The position numbers and the translations under genes are program-made. From NCBI GenBank assembly GCA_009176605.1, contig SEYY01001233.1, positions 1 to 20,000 on the forward strand: a stretch of 20,000 nt of DNA, in the 5' to 3' direction. The notes under the pieces were generated by a model, which saw only the letters and a list, made by a program, of their open reading frames with translations, did not search any database and was not told where the DNA came from. This stretch comes from Armadillidium nasatum (taxonomy: Eukaryota; Arthropoda; Malacostraca; Isopoda; Armadillidiidae). Position 1 is the first letter of the stretch. Every line of letters begins with the position of its first letter. Positions 1 to 13,977 of this stretch are shown here, in pieces.

Positions 1-71
<71 letters not shown>
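1..71. repeat. (TA)n microsatellite, cut by window start
   Basis: Perfect TA dinucleotide run from the first base, so its true length is unknown. It ends at the transition to ctttgcatt. Confidence 0.98.
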
Positions 72-73
<2 letters not shown>

Positions 74-1065
74 TTGCATTTACCATTGGTAATCATTTAT
101 TTACATTTTTTTATCTATCTCCTGCTAATGATCATGATGCACATATTTTGCATTGCTGCGGGGCTGGGTCAGGTGTGTGGATCATGGCATTACTGGGAGA
201 TATCACTAGTTGTTATTTATTTTATAATTGCAGCTAGGGTTCATGTTCATGTTCTTGTTCTGGAACTTCTTGTTCTTATTGTTGTTCTACTGCGTAGAGC
301 CAAATCATTTATTTTGTTAAATAAAAGGAAAAACCCAAGCCTTCGTTATTACACCCTCAAATCTCAACCAACCATCTAACGACCATAGATCTTGACCAAA
401 GATTGTCGACTATAAGGATATACCCAAAATTGACCGCAAATATAATTGCAATAGCCGCTATAATAAAGACAAGAGAAACCAGGAACTTGAAATTTGAATA
501 TAAATTTGAATATAAATTCATTAACCACAAAATCTTTTAAAATGTATAAAAACTCAGGGATAAGCTTTTATTAAAAGAGTTGAAAGAGAAGGGTCGTAAT
601 TAGTGTTGAAATTAAATAATAAGAGGAGACTTACTATAAACTTTTTCAAAAGATTTGTTGCTCTTGAAGTTCCTTCATATACGAATTCAAAATAATTAAG
701 AACGTTACGCAGTTATAGATTTGATTAGAAGGCAATAGATATGATAGTAAGAAAGACTTGAAAGGAAAATATAGCTCATACCTTATACCTTCGAATTCTG
801 AGGACCTGTAACGAGCATGCAAAACTCTTACATTTTAATGACGTCTAGACTTGATGATGATTCGATAAAAAGTGATCATTGTTTAACCGGGAGGTTTTTT
901 GAAACAAAATGTGCTGCATCGATACAAAAAACAAACCAACTTTACAAGCTCCTATCAAACTTAAAATATATATAAAGTATATACACTAGGGAAAACATAT
1001 AAACAGTTTTTATAATAATTAGCATTAGCATTATTCAGCTGTAAGTTATTATTATATTTACATCC

Positions 1066-1175
1066 AATGTATTTTAAATGTTTTATTAGGTATTTTAAGT
1101 ACTATTTAAATGCGTTTACATGGATGTATTTTAAAATACGATTTCAAATACATAAAACCATTTAAAATGCACATT
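1066..1175. repeat. Imperfect foldback with central palindrome
   Basis: Arms 1066-1097 and 1143-1175 are imperfectly reverse-complementary (tttaaaatacatt-like against aatgtattttaaa). Between them lies a perfect 14-bp palindrome, GTATTTTAAAATAC (1126-1139). It could be a small foldback element or just A/T-rich self-complementarity upstream of the gene. Confidence 0.45.
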
Positions 1176-1179
1176 TAAA

Positions 1180-1404
1180 AACCGCCAATCCCTGTATGGG
1201 AACAATGATTGTAACTACAAAAACATGTAAAATATATGATCTGCATTTCTAAAATTACTTTTACGGTTGGATGTGATTTTACCGTCATTGGCTCATTCTA
1301 AGTAACGCCTACTCGTGTGTCATTTTTAATGTTTTGAATTATTGATCAAAAGTTTGTTGTTATTTTATAAATTTTAATATTTGTGGTATTACTTGTAAGG
1401 ACCC
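1180..1404 (+). promoter_or_regulatory. Probable proximal promoter and 5' UTR of dynamitin
   Basis: This is a location-based call. A CCAAT box (1185-1189) and an inverted one, ATTGG (1289-1293), lie about 220 and 115 bp upstream of the ATG, and a TTATAAAT stretch lies at 1365-1372. That TATA-like site is only about 35 bp from the ATG, so it may not be used. The start-codon context is cccATGG, with a favourable G at +4 but no purine at -3. The transcription start cannot be placed from sequence alone. Confidence 0.35.
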
Positions 1405-1440
1405 ATGGCTGATTCAAAATACGCTGGTCTTCCTGGAATT
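1405..1440 (+). CDS. DCTN2: Dynactin subunit 2 (dynamitin, p50), coding exon 1
   Basis: Twelve codons, MADSKYAGLPGI, followed at once by a consensus 5' splice site GTAAGT (1441-1446). Animal dynamitins start MADPKYADLPGI, so ten of twelve residues match, and the exon ends in phase 0 at the same Gly-Ile where exon 2 at 17937 resumes with [10 protein letters not shown]. Dynamitin forms the shoulder of dynactin, the activator of cytoplasmic dynein, and its extreme N-terminus contacts the Arp1 filament. The ATG is chosen because it starts the conserved peptide. Twelve codons alone would be weak evidence; the matching splice phase and the downstream exon make the call. The remaining exons lie outside the window. 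Confidence 0.85.
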
Positions 1441-1446
1441 GTAAGT

Positions 1447-1882
1447 TTCATAAAACATCCCAGAAAAAGACATAAAATAGATTAACCTATAGTTAGAAGC
1501 CATATGGACTTAGGTTAGCCAGACTGTCATAGTGAGAGAGATGTTCCCAGTTGAAGTTAATAAAAAGTGGTAATTATATACCATAGTCCTAGAAAGTGCT
1601 TTTGGTATGAATAGATGTCTCCTTCAGTTGTAGTTTGCATTGAACCTATTGAGGATTTTTGGTTTTAGAAGTAGACCTAATTTCATGGTAGTGTATGGTG
1701 TCATGCTATATGACATGTTTATCAGTACTATCATATAATTTTAGTGAAAAGTAATATGTGCTCTAGTTACAAATGTTAAAACTATAATTATGGTATATTA
1801 ATTTTACAGTTTAGTTTTTTGATTTGCCTATGGGGTTATTATGTAGTGTGCATCTCTTTCTTGCCATTTAATTGTTATTCAA
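1447..1882. other. Intronic sequence with no recognised feature
   Basis: I see no ORF, terminal repeat or clear similarity to the rest of the window. Its last ~100 bases may be a diverged outer extension of the long inverted-repeat arm, because the spacing resembles 13850-13930 read in reverse, but the match is too weak to count. Confidence 0.5.
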
Positions 1883-2966
1883 AATATAAATTATGAATAT
1901 AGTGTACGTTGAAGGAAAACTTTAAATGGGGTGAAAAATCAAATTCAATAAATTTAAAGATGGTTAAAGTATTGAAAATCCTGGTAATAATTCAATCTGG
2001 TATGAACAACTCTATTTTTCACTATATTGAAAATATGAATTCAAAATATGTTTAAATGCATTGTATACGGGTCTATCCATTTTTTCCGTATCAAAATAAT
2101 GGAAGTTGGCTGCTCGATAATTTTAGAAAACTTTTATATTTTGCATGGCGTTAATGTTATCCTTGGAAAGTTCAGAACCACCATTCTTTTTTGTAGATTT
2201 ACTCTGGTTGTAACAGGGTGAGCCAAAATGTTTGACCAGGAGGAGCCAAATTTATCACTTAATAGAGGCTAACATTTTGAGTCATATCTCCATATTGGTA
2301 ATTCTTATACCAAATTTCCTAGAGATTGATTTGTTAGGGATACTGTAAGGTACATTTGGCCTTTCCTGTTTTTTTTTGTGAAAATAATATTTCACCATGA
2401 AAATGAATCCGAAAAATTGTGTTAAAAATCGAAGAAATTTCCATTTTCGTGGGTGTATTATTAAAAGAAGGAAATAATTTGACAATATAAAATTTTATGT
2501 GATGATACATACTAAAGTAGGGTTTAACTTAAATCTTATTTGAAGTTGGGTAAATATTTTTTAAAACAATTTACAGGGTTTTCAAAAATCAATTTTTCGG
2601 AAAATCAGTAACTTTGAACCTTAATATCTCTGATGGGATAAGTGCTGAAAATCTGAAATTTTCCCACATTATACTACTACCATAGATGTTCCTTCACCTG
2701 CAATATTAACTTTGGTATTTGCTTATGTTAAGAAATATAGCCATTCAAAAATGCCCCTCAAAAAAAGTTTTTAAAGTTGTGTTATGATACCTATTATTAT
2801 AGTTATTATACTTCAAGACAATACATAGACAAATAAAATAGTGTGGCATCAAGGAGAAATGAAAACCATGTTAAAAAAATTTAATTTTAAGGTTAATATA
2901 CATAAGAATGTACCATTATAACTACTGTAAATGACAAAATTAACTCGATAACTTTTAAAAAGTTGA
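1883..2966 (+). repeat. Left arm of a long inverted repeat (candidate ~1-kb TIR)
   Basis: Read in reverse complement this matches the right arm in three blocks: 2069-2966 with 11571-12470, 1975-2062 with 13290-13376, and about 1883-1967 with 13773-13850. Shared landmarks include acagggtgagccaaaa (reverse complement in the right arm), the atagtgtggcatcaagga stretch and the caccccatttaaa stretch. The inner edge stops just before the short TA run leading into hAT copy A. I read it as one terminal inverted repeat of the transposon that carries the broken ORF at 7170-11448. Short ORFs inside it look like chance frames. Confidence 0.8.
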
Positions 2967-2976
2967 TCTACATATA

Positions 2977-2984
2977 TATATATA
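2977..2984. repeat. Possible target-site duplication of hAT copy A (TATATATA)
   Basis: Eight bases directly before the element, matched by TATATATA at 4795-4802. Because both lie in TA runs the match is expected anyway and has little weight. Confidence 0.4.
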
Positions 2985-5242
<2,258 letters not shown>

Positions 5243-5263
5243 AACCGACCGGGGTTGGTATTT

Positions 5264-5328
5264 GGCCGGGGCCGGGGCCGGGGTCACCCAAATTTGGCCG
5301 GGGCCGGGGCCGGGGTTCTGGCCGGGGT
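5264..5328 (+). repeat. GGGGCC-rich subterminal array, left end of copy B
   Basis: Two clusters of ggccgggg units separated by tcacccaaattt. Each cluster has at least three runs of four Gs, a composition compatible with G-quadruplex formation on this strand. The mirror C-rich version is at the right ends of A (4734-4770) and C (8874-8935). Confidence 0.75.
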
Positions 5329-5735
5329 TTCCTAAAATTTGTAAAGAGGTCAAAAGCACTGAAATTTAAGGTTAAGAAAATCAGATATAAGGTTTATTTA
5401 ATTGTAAGGAAGGAGTAGAATAGCCAACATTCACTTAAATTAATGATTATATGCATTTTCTAAAAAAAAAAATCAAAAAATTAGTTTTGTATAGTTAAAG
5501 TTTAAAAAAAGTACAAAAATTAAAAAAAAAAAAAATTCTAATTCATAATAGTGATTCAACAGGTTTACCTAAGTAAGACCCTAAGGTAAAGTTTGAAAAA
5601 ATGTAGGATATAAAATTATCAATTTAATTAACCTGTATTTATACATATCATTGTTATTTTATTGCCATGTATCAAACTTGTATCATTTAGCTGCATTATT
5701 TAAAAATTATTTTTTTGTTTATACTTTCAGTCAAT

Positions 5736-5970
5736 ATGGCTAAAAGATCAGCTTCTGCAGTATTTGAATACTTTACAATGTTTCAGGATAGGCTCGAAAT
5801 AGCTAAATGTTAACATCTGCCGTCAGAAAATTAGAAGAGAACCTCCGGGTGCTACAAGTAAAAAAATTTCACCAAATCTTTTTGGAGTATCTAAAATCAA
5901 AACACAAAGATGAACATTCACTAGCAGAAAAGGAGGTCAAAAGAAACAGAAAAGAAAAAAAATCTTAATT
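5736..5970 (+). pseudogene. BED zinc-finger remnant of hAT copy B, frameshifted
   Basis: ATG at 5736 opens MAKRSASAVFEYFTMFQDRLEIAKC and then stops because of an extra base in tgttaacatctg (5808-5819). The other frame recovers the residues that carry EYLKSKH-type ligands in copy C. Directly upstream, tttatactttcag (5718-5730) looks like a 3' splice site and lies in the sense direction of the host gene. Confidence 0.65.
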
Positions 5971-7026
5971 TTCTTATATTTTGTTTGAAATTTTTTTTTT
6001 ATTATTTGACTGATTAAGCTGAAATTTTCAAAGTATGTGAATTTTTTCACGAAGTTCTGAGTTGATTTCGAGCATTTTTTTGAGTCTATAACGGTTTGAA
6101 ACTTATTTGGACCCAAAGTTGAAAAAAATGAATAACTGGATCAAACCACTGGTTCACATGAGCTGAAAATTTAGCTGAATACCTTTGCCCCAATTTCTTG
6201 CATTGGTGGGAATAGGTTTTTGATATCACGTCTAGAAAAAAAGTTATATAAGCACTTGAAAAAAAATTTGCAAAAATCGTACCCTTCTGGAGGAAAAAAT
6301 TATTTATAAAAAACGCTACCTACTATTTTCTTTTATTTGTGAATTTTGTTTAGAAGAGTGCAGGGTAACAATATTTATTTAGTGCATATTTAAATGCTCT
6401 TTGTTTGAAGCGAGATATAGCCTCTCATACTTTGGGAATTTTTGAAATTTGGCCAAAAATGAACCTTTTTGAAGGCTATATCTCAAAACCAACGAATGTC
6501 ATCGAATAAAGTACATAGAGGAATTTGTAGCCCCACCCCTCCTCTATACACACCAAAAATAGGAAATGTCATAGTTGTATTTTTTTTTTTTTTTAAATTT
6601 GTCTGAAAAAGTGGATTTTTTTATTTCAAAAAAAAATTTTCCTTTTCTATAGTTGATCAGTTGTTGGCTTATAACATTTTTCCTATAACTCTGGGAACAA
6701 AAGTCTATTAGAGACTTTTGTATCCCATTTAATTTTGAATAAATAGTCCAATTTTCAGCTCATTCTAAAAAGTGGTTTAGCACCGCCATTCAATTAAAAA
6801 AGGGTAAAATTTCAAAAAAAAAAAATAAATAAATAAAAATAAAAAACTTTTAACCATAATAGACTCGGAAAAACGCTAGAAATGGACTTTTCTTACCGGT
6901 AAAAAATCTATATAACTGAAAGTTTTAGCAGAATCGGCTGAAAATTAAAAAAAAAAAAAAAAAAAAAAATTAAGTATAATTTGCCATTTTAACCCCGGCC
7001 GGCAACCCCGGTTTTCCCTGATTTTT

Positions 7027-7075
7027 GGCCGGGGCCGGGGCCGGGGCCGGGGTTGGCCGGGGCCGGGGCCCCGGT
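7027..7075 (+). repeat. GGGGCC array, right end of copy B
   Basis: Four consecutive GGGG runs spaced by CC, then TTGG, then further GGGG runs, ending in ccccggtcgg. It is the densest G-run cluster in the window. The corresponding left ends of A (2995-3045) and C (7203-7230) carry C-rich complements with fewer units, so unit number varies between copies. Confidence 0.8.
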
Positions 7076-7082
7076 CGGTTCC

Positions 7083-7104
7083 TATATATATATATATATA
7101 TATA
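7083..7104. repeat. Short (TA)n tract, 22 bp
   Basis: Joins the right end of hAT copy B to the 5' leader of the broken ORF. Confidence 0.97.
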
Positions 7105-7184
7105 ATTTTTATAATTCCAGATTAAAACCGTTAAATTTTTTTCAAAATTTTTTTTTTAAATAATTAAAAATGAGTATATGTTCT

Positions 7185-7192
7185 GTTGGAGA
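7185..7192 (+). repeat. Target-site duplication of hAT copy C, left
   Basis: GTTGGAGA, repeated exactly at 8947-8954 on the other side of the element. An 8-bp duplication is the hAT superfamily hallmark. Confidence 0.9.
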
Positions 7193-8946
7193 CAGGAACC
7201 GACCGGGGCCCCGGCCAACCCCGGCCCCGGCTAAAAATCAGGGAAAACCGGGGTTGCCGGCCGGGGTTAAAATGGCAAATTATACAAAAAAAAATTTTAT
7301 TTTTTTTATTTTCAGCCGATTCTGCTGAAACTTTCAGTGTATATAGATTTTTTACCGGTAAGAAAAGTCCCTTTCTAGCGTTTTTCCGAGTCTATTACGG
7401 TTAAAAAAAATTTTTTTTTTGGAAATTTTACCCTTTTTCAATAGAATGGTGGTGCCAAACCACTTTTTATAATGAGCTGAAAGTTGGACTATTTATTCAA
7501 AATTATATGGGCTACAAAAGCCTCTAATAGACTTTTGTTTCCAGAGTTATAGAAAAAATGTTATATCCAAAAACTGACCAACTATAGAAAAAAAATTTTT
7601 TTGAACTAAAAAAATCCACCTTTTCAGACAAAATCTTTTTTTTAAAAATACAACTATAACATTTCCTATTTTTGGTGTGTATAGAGGAGGGGTGGGGCTA
7701 CAAATTCCTCTATGTACTTTATTCGATGAGATTCGTTGGTTTTGAGATATAGCCTTCAAAAAGGTCCATTTTTGGCCAAATTTCAAAAATTCCCAAAGTT
7801 TGAGGGGCTATATCTCTCTTCAAACAAAGGCATTTAAAAATGCACTAAATAAAAATTGTTGCCCTGTTCCTCTTCTAAACAATATTCACAAATAAAAAAA
7901 AATAGTAGGTAGCATTTTTTTTTTTTAAATAATTTTTTCCTCCAGAAGGGTACGATTTTTGCAAAAAAAAATTTCTAGACGTGATATTAAAAATCTATTC
8001 CCACCAATGCAAGAAATTGGGGCAAAGGTATTCAGTTAAATTTTCAGCTCATGTGGACCAGTGGTTTGACCCAGTTATTCATTTTTTTTCAACTTTGGGT
8101 CCAAATAAGTTTCAAACCGTTATAGACTCAAAAAAATGCTCAAAATCAACTCAGAACTTCGTGAAAAAATTCACATATTTTGAAAATTTCAGCTCAATCA
8201 TTCAAATAATAACAAAAAATTTCAAACAAAATATAAGAAAATTAAGATTTTTTTCTTTTCTGTTTCTTTTGACCGCTCCTTTTCTGCTAGTGAATGTTCA
8301 TCTTTGTGTTTTGATTTTAGATACTCCAAAAAGATTTGGTTGAAATTTTTTTTACTTGTAGCACCCGGAGGTTCTCTTCTAATTTTCTGACTGCAGATGT
8401 TACATTTAGCTATTTCGAGCCTATCCTGAAACATTGTAAAGTATTCAAATACTGCAGAAGCTGATCTTTTAGCCATATTGACTGAAAGTATAAACAAAAT
8501 AATAATTTTTAAATAATGCAGCTAAATGATACAAGTTTGATACATAGCAATAAAATAACAATGATATGTATAAATACAGGTTAAATTGATAATTTTATAT
8601 CTTACATTTTTTCAAACTTTACCTTTGGGTCTTACCAAGGTAAACGTGTTAAATCACTATTATGAATTAGAATAATTTTTTTTTTAATTTTTGTACTTTA
8701 ACTATACAAAACTGTAATTTTCTGATTTTTTTTAGAGAAAATGCATGTAATCATTAATTTAAGTGAATGTTGGCTATTCTACTCCTTCCTTACAATTAAA
8801 TAAACCTTATATCTAATTTTCTTAACCTTAAATTTCAGTGCTTTTGACCTCTTTACAAATTTTAGGAAACCCCGGCCATAACCCTGGCCCCGGCCAAATT
8901 TGGGTGACCCCGGCCCCGGCCAAATTCCAGCCCCGGTCGGTTCCTA
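7193..8946 (+). mobile_element. Non-autonomous hAT-type element, copy C
   Basis: About 1.75 kb with clean ends: CAGGAACCGACCGGGG at the left, and TAGGAACCGACCGGGG when the right end is reverse-complemented. Exact 8-bp duplications GTTGGAGA flank it. This copy defines the family boundaries because its target is not a TA repeat. It inserted into codon 8 of the transposase-like ORF. Its BED frame is intact (8222-8476, minus), but no catalytic hAT domain follows, so mobility would depend on a full-length relative elsewhere. Confidence 0.93.
8222..8476 (-). CDS. BED-type zinc-finger ORF inside hAT copy C (84 aa)
   Basis: Starts MAKRSASAVFEYFTMF and carries AKCNICSQ with zinc ligands Cys25 and Cys28, then LKSKHKDEH with His57 and His61. 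The C-x2-C-x28-H-x3-H pattern and the aromatic VFEYF segment are typical of the BED finger at the N-terminus of hAT transposases, which binds the transposon ends. The frame then runs into a Lys/Glu-rich tail and a stop, with no DDE or dimerisation domain. It is either a relic exon or a stand-alone DNA-binding peptide; expression is unproven. The start was chosen at the ATG that follows an acceptor-like ctttcag shared by the copies. Confidence 0.7.
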   Translation of the reverse strand: MAKRSASAVFEYFTMFQDRLEIAKCNICSQKIRREPPGATSKKNFNQIFLEYLKSKHKDEHSLAEKERSKETEKKKILIFLYFV

Positions 8947-8954
8947 GTTGGAGA
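8947..8954 (+). repeat. Target-site duplication of hAT copy C, right
   Basis: GTTGGAGA, identical to 7185-7192. From here the frame reads VGEVVNEECHK, continuous with the codons before the insertion. Confidence 0.9.
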
Positions 8955-9880
8955 GGTAGTAAATGAAGAATGCCATAAAACTGTTTATGGTTCTGTTTCA
9001 ACTTTAGTAAAACAATTAACCTCATTTGATGACAGAAATCAAAAGCTACTTAAGTTATGAATCAGTAATGGTATATCTACAATTTGTCAGTACCATTACA
9101 AGAAATTTGCATTGAAATACAACCATCTTTTTGGATATTACTGTTCATATCCTTTAAAAATCCATAGGAAACAAATTACTAAAGATTTAAGAGACATAAA
9201 GTTGGAAAACATTTCTAAAATTTCCCCTGCAAATTCAAATGTGTCCTTAATTCCTGGTAAATCACTTTGCCAAAATTGTCACTCAAAATTGTTTGTTGTC
9301 AATCCTAAATCCGTACCAAATGTAAGTGATATCGATTCACAAGATAATTTTGTCCCAGCTGATGAAACATTTCAAAGACTGGATTCAGCTTGTTCCATTT
9401 TAGGATTATCTCCTGTTTCGAAATTAAGAAAGGTGAGTTGTGTAAAAAGAGAAGAAGCTGTGAGATCAAAAGTTACGAAAGTAGCAGGAATAATAATAAC
9501 GAGCCTAGACTCATGTTTAGGCTATGATGATTCACGTAAACATGACCGTCAAGAAAATATAGTATGCTCAGTGAATGAAGATTATATGAATTTGATTGCT
9601 AAATTGAAAGAGAAGTGTGTGATTGCATCCAAAGAGGAGAAAGTAAAAATATTAAGCTTGCTCCCTGACTCTTGGACAAAACAACAAATTGCTACGGAAT
9701 TCAAAGTACCAGATCGTTTAATCAGATTATGCAGAAAGTTAGTCAAAGAACAAGGCGTGTTACCAACATTAGGTCGAAAGAAAGGGCCCATAGGGGTAAG
9801 CAAAGAAACCATTGAGAAAGTTCAAGAATTTTTTGAAGATGATCAAAACAGTAGAATGTGTTCAGGTAATGAAAGAGTGT
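8955..9880 (+). pseudogene. N-terminal block of the broken ORF: zinc-binding and HTH
   Basis: Frame 1, interrupted only by TGA at 9058. Likely zinc ligands are Cys9085 and His9094 (ICQYH), Cys9142 and His9163 (YCSYPLKIH), and Cys9268 and Cys9277 (CQNC); numbers are first bases of codons. At about 9674-9760 comes WTKQQIATEFKVPDRLIRL, a helix-turn-helix-like segment, followed by VKEFFEDD-type residues (VQEFFEDDQNSRMCSG) that lead into the core. Such an arrangement suits DNA binding by a transposase. The frame is lost at GNERV-stop (9880-9882). Confidence 0.7.
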
Positions 9881-10158
9881 AAGAAAGTGATTATAAATGG
9901 TAAAAAGTCATAAACAAAAGCGTTATTGTTATCAAATCTTAATGAACTGTATGTGCATTTCAAAAATACTCATCCTAAACATAAAATTGGTAGATCAAAG
10001 TTTTGTGAATTACGCCCCAAATGGTGTATCTTAGCTGGGTCGTCAGGCACACACTCTGTGTGTGTTTGTATTTTTCATCAGAACATAAAGCTGATGATTG
10101 ATGGTGCTGAACTTGATGTCAAATACAAAGATTTACTTGATGTATTAGTGTGTATATT

Positions 10159-10177
<19 letters not shown>
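9872..10177 (+). pseudogene. Core block of the broken ORF (frame 2)
   Basis: Reads KECKKVIINGKKS, then TAA at 9911, then LLLSNLNELYVHF, IGRSKFCELRPKWC and GTHSVCVCIFHQN. The dense Cys/His content suggests structural zinc binding. A second frameshift near 10150-10165 returns to frame 1, where NCMMSLCKKCPD supplies a Cys-x4-Cys-x2-Cys motif (10171, 10186, 10195). Confidence 0.7.
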
Positions 10178-11575
<1,398 letters not shown>

Positions 11576-12683
11576 TTTTAAAAGTTATTTAGTTAATTTT
11601 GTCATTTACAGTAGATATAATGGTACATTCTTATATATATTATGCTTAAAATTAAATTTTTTTTGACATTGTTTTCATTTCTCCTTGATGCCACACTATA
11701 TCATTTGTCTATGTATTGTCTTGAACAATAATAACTATAATAATAGGTATCATAACACAACTTTAAAAAATTTTTTTTTTTTGCATTTTTGAATGGCTGT
11801 ATTTCTTAAAACAAGCAAATACCAAAGTCAATATTGCAGGTGAAGGAACATCTATGGTAGTAGTATAATGTGTGAAAATTTCAGATTTTTAGCACTTACC
11901 CTATCAGATATTAAGGTTCAAAGTTCCGAAAATATTTTCCGAAAATTTGATTTTTGAACACCCTGTAAATTGTTTTAAAAATATTTACCCAACTTCAAAT
12001 AAGATTTAAGTTAAACCCTACTTTAGTATGTATCATCACACAAAATTTTATATCGTCAAATTATTTCCTTCTTTTAATAATACACCCACGAAAATGGAAA
12101 TTTCTTCGATTTTTAACACAATTTTTCGGATTCATTTTCATGGTGAAATATTATTTTCACAAAAAAAAAACAGGAAAGGCAAAATGTACCTTAAAGTATC
12201 CCTTAACAAATCAATCTCTATGAAATTTGGTATAAGAATTACCAATATGGAGATATTACTTAAAATGTTAGCCTCTATTAAGTGAGAAATTTGGCTCCAC
12301 CTGGTCAAACATTTTGGCTCACCCTGTTACAACCAGAGTAAATCTACAAAAAAGAATGGTGGTTCTGAACTTTCCAAGGATAACATTAACGCATGCAAAA
12401 TATAAAAGTTTTCTAAAATTATGGAGTGGCCAACTTCCATTATTTTGGTACGGAAAAAATGGATAGACCCATACATACTTTTCTTTCACCAAAGAGTAAT
12501 ATAAATTCAATAAAAAAAAAAATACTATTTATGTTGCAAGAACGAAATCAACTGTCTTTTAAACTGTCCTATAATACAATTTTAGCAATACCAATGTTTT
12601 TAGATATCTCTATTTTCTATATTGTTTGCTGTTTAATTACGTTTTTCTCTCTTTTTAGAGAGAGAGAAAGGTATGCTGTATTA

Positions 12684-12810
<127 letters not shown>

Positions 12811-12931
12811 ATATTGCAGTAGGCCTGTATGCCATGGTAACATTCTATCAATCAGTTAGACTTGTACCACATACCAAACTTCAGTCATTCAGGTTATGAT
12901 AAGCTGAACTAAGTACAATAGAAAACTAATG

Positions 12932-12970
<39 letters not shown>
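12932..12970. repeat. (ATA)n trinucleotide microsatellite, 13 units
   Basis: Perfect ATA/AAT run within the 804-bp element, between aaaactaatg and tgtataaatg. Confidence 0.95.
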
Positions 12971-13376
12971 TGTATAAATGTCAGCTAAATATTGATAATA
13001 CAAATATAAAAAAATTTGCATTAATATATCAATGTTTTGATAAATCGATATTTCCATTTATCAAAGGTTGTAGTACAGTATATTGCAGAAAAATAACAGA
13101 ACAGTTGAAGGACAAATATGGCAACCTGGTTTTCAATTGGTTTTGCTATTTTTGTAAAAATGAAGGCCAGTCTAAGAACAGTTGCTTCACCATACGGAAT
13201 AAAAATATCAATTTTTTTCTTTTTTTTTTTTAAATATTTTTTCTTTTTCTTTTTATTTATATTACTCTTCCATGAAAGGAAATTGTGTAGAATGCATTTA
13301 AACATATTTTGACCTCATATTTTCAATATAGTGAAAAATAGAGAGGTTCGTGTCAGGTTGAATTATTACTAAAATC

Positions 13377-13772
13377 CTGTTATAAAATAATGTAATTATG
13401 CCAATTATACTGAATGTGTCTATGCCTTATGGGCAGAGAACGATGTTACAAAAATTATTGATATTAATGTATCTATATTTCATAATGTTGTAACTAGATA
13501 TTTGAAATACTTAAAAAGTATATTTTAGTACTTTTTTATTTTTTTAAGGTTAGCTCTATTTGCTGTCCATTAGTGTACATTTACACTTTAAGTCAAGGTT
13601 AGGTTAAGTCAAACTAGTTTGTTAGATTTAACAATTTAATACCTACATTAGTCTCAATATATTTTCAAATTATAATCCTCCACTCAGTTTCTTACTGCAC
13701 ATTGTCAAAGTTGCAGATGAAAGCCAAGCTATATGATGTTTAAAATTTATTTTTACTACCTTATGTGCATTT
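13377..13772. other. Unassigned insert within the right inverted-repeat arm
   Basis: About 400 bp absent from the left arm, where only some 25 unmatched bases stand at that place. No ORF, terminal repeat or recognisable family was seen. It may be a small insertion in the right arm or sequence deleted from the left. Confidence 0.5.
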
Positions 13773-13977
13773 TAATTTATAAAATTTGATTTTCCACCCC
13801 ATTTAAATAGTTTTTCTTTAATTTATATTACATTTCCAGTTTATATTTTAGATAGTAAGTACTAGGTAACAGATGAACCCTGCATATGTACCAACTATAG
13901 TTATTAACTGTATATAGTATAACTATAATATCTACCATCCAATTAATTAAGCCTAGTCATAATATATGTAATGCAGT

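Larger units (their letters stand above)
72..1404. other. Non-coding upstream flank of the dynamitin gene
   Basis: AT-rich sequence without a convincing gene. A 101-codon frame at 74-379 is low-complexity and hydrophobic and has no recognisable domain. Small local repeats are visible: a 12-bp tandem pair (aatttgaatata, 491-514), an imperfect gttcat/gttctt run at about 239-290, and an A/T-rich foldback at 1066-1175. The segment nearest the gene (about 1180-1404) is the expected promoter and 5' UTR. Confidence 0.6.

Noticed and set aside
74..379. 101-codon hydrophobic frame that could pass for a small membrane protein
   Set aside because: Low-complexity Leu/Ile/Val content next to a TA tract, no supporting signal, and no partner exon; most likely chance.
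12649..12668. tctctctttttagagagaga hairpin that looks like a terminator
   Set aside because: Short self-complementary simple sequence in a eukaryotic intron; no gene ends there.
13596..13612. aggttaggttaag resembling the arthropod telomere repeat TTAGG
   Set aside because: Only about two units, not an array; expected by chance.
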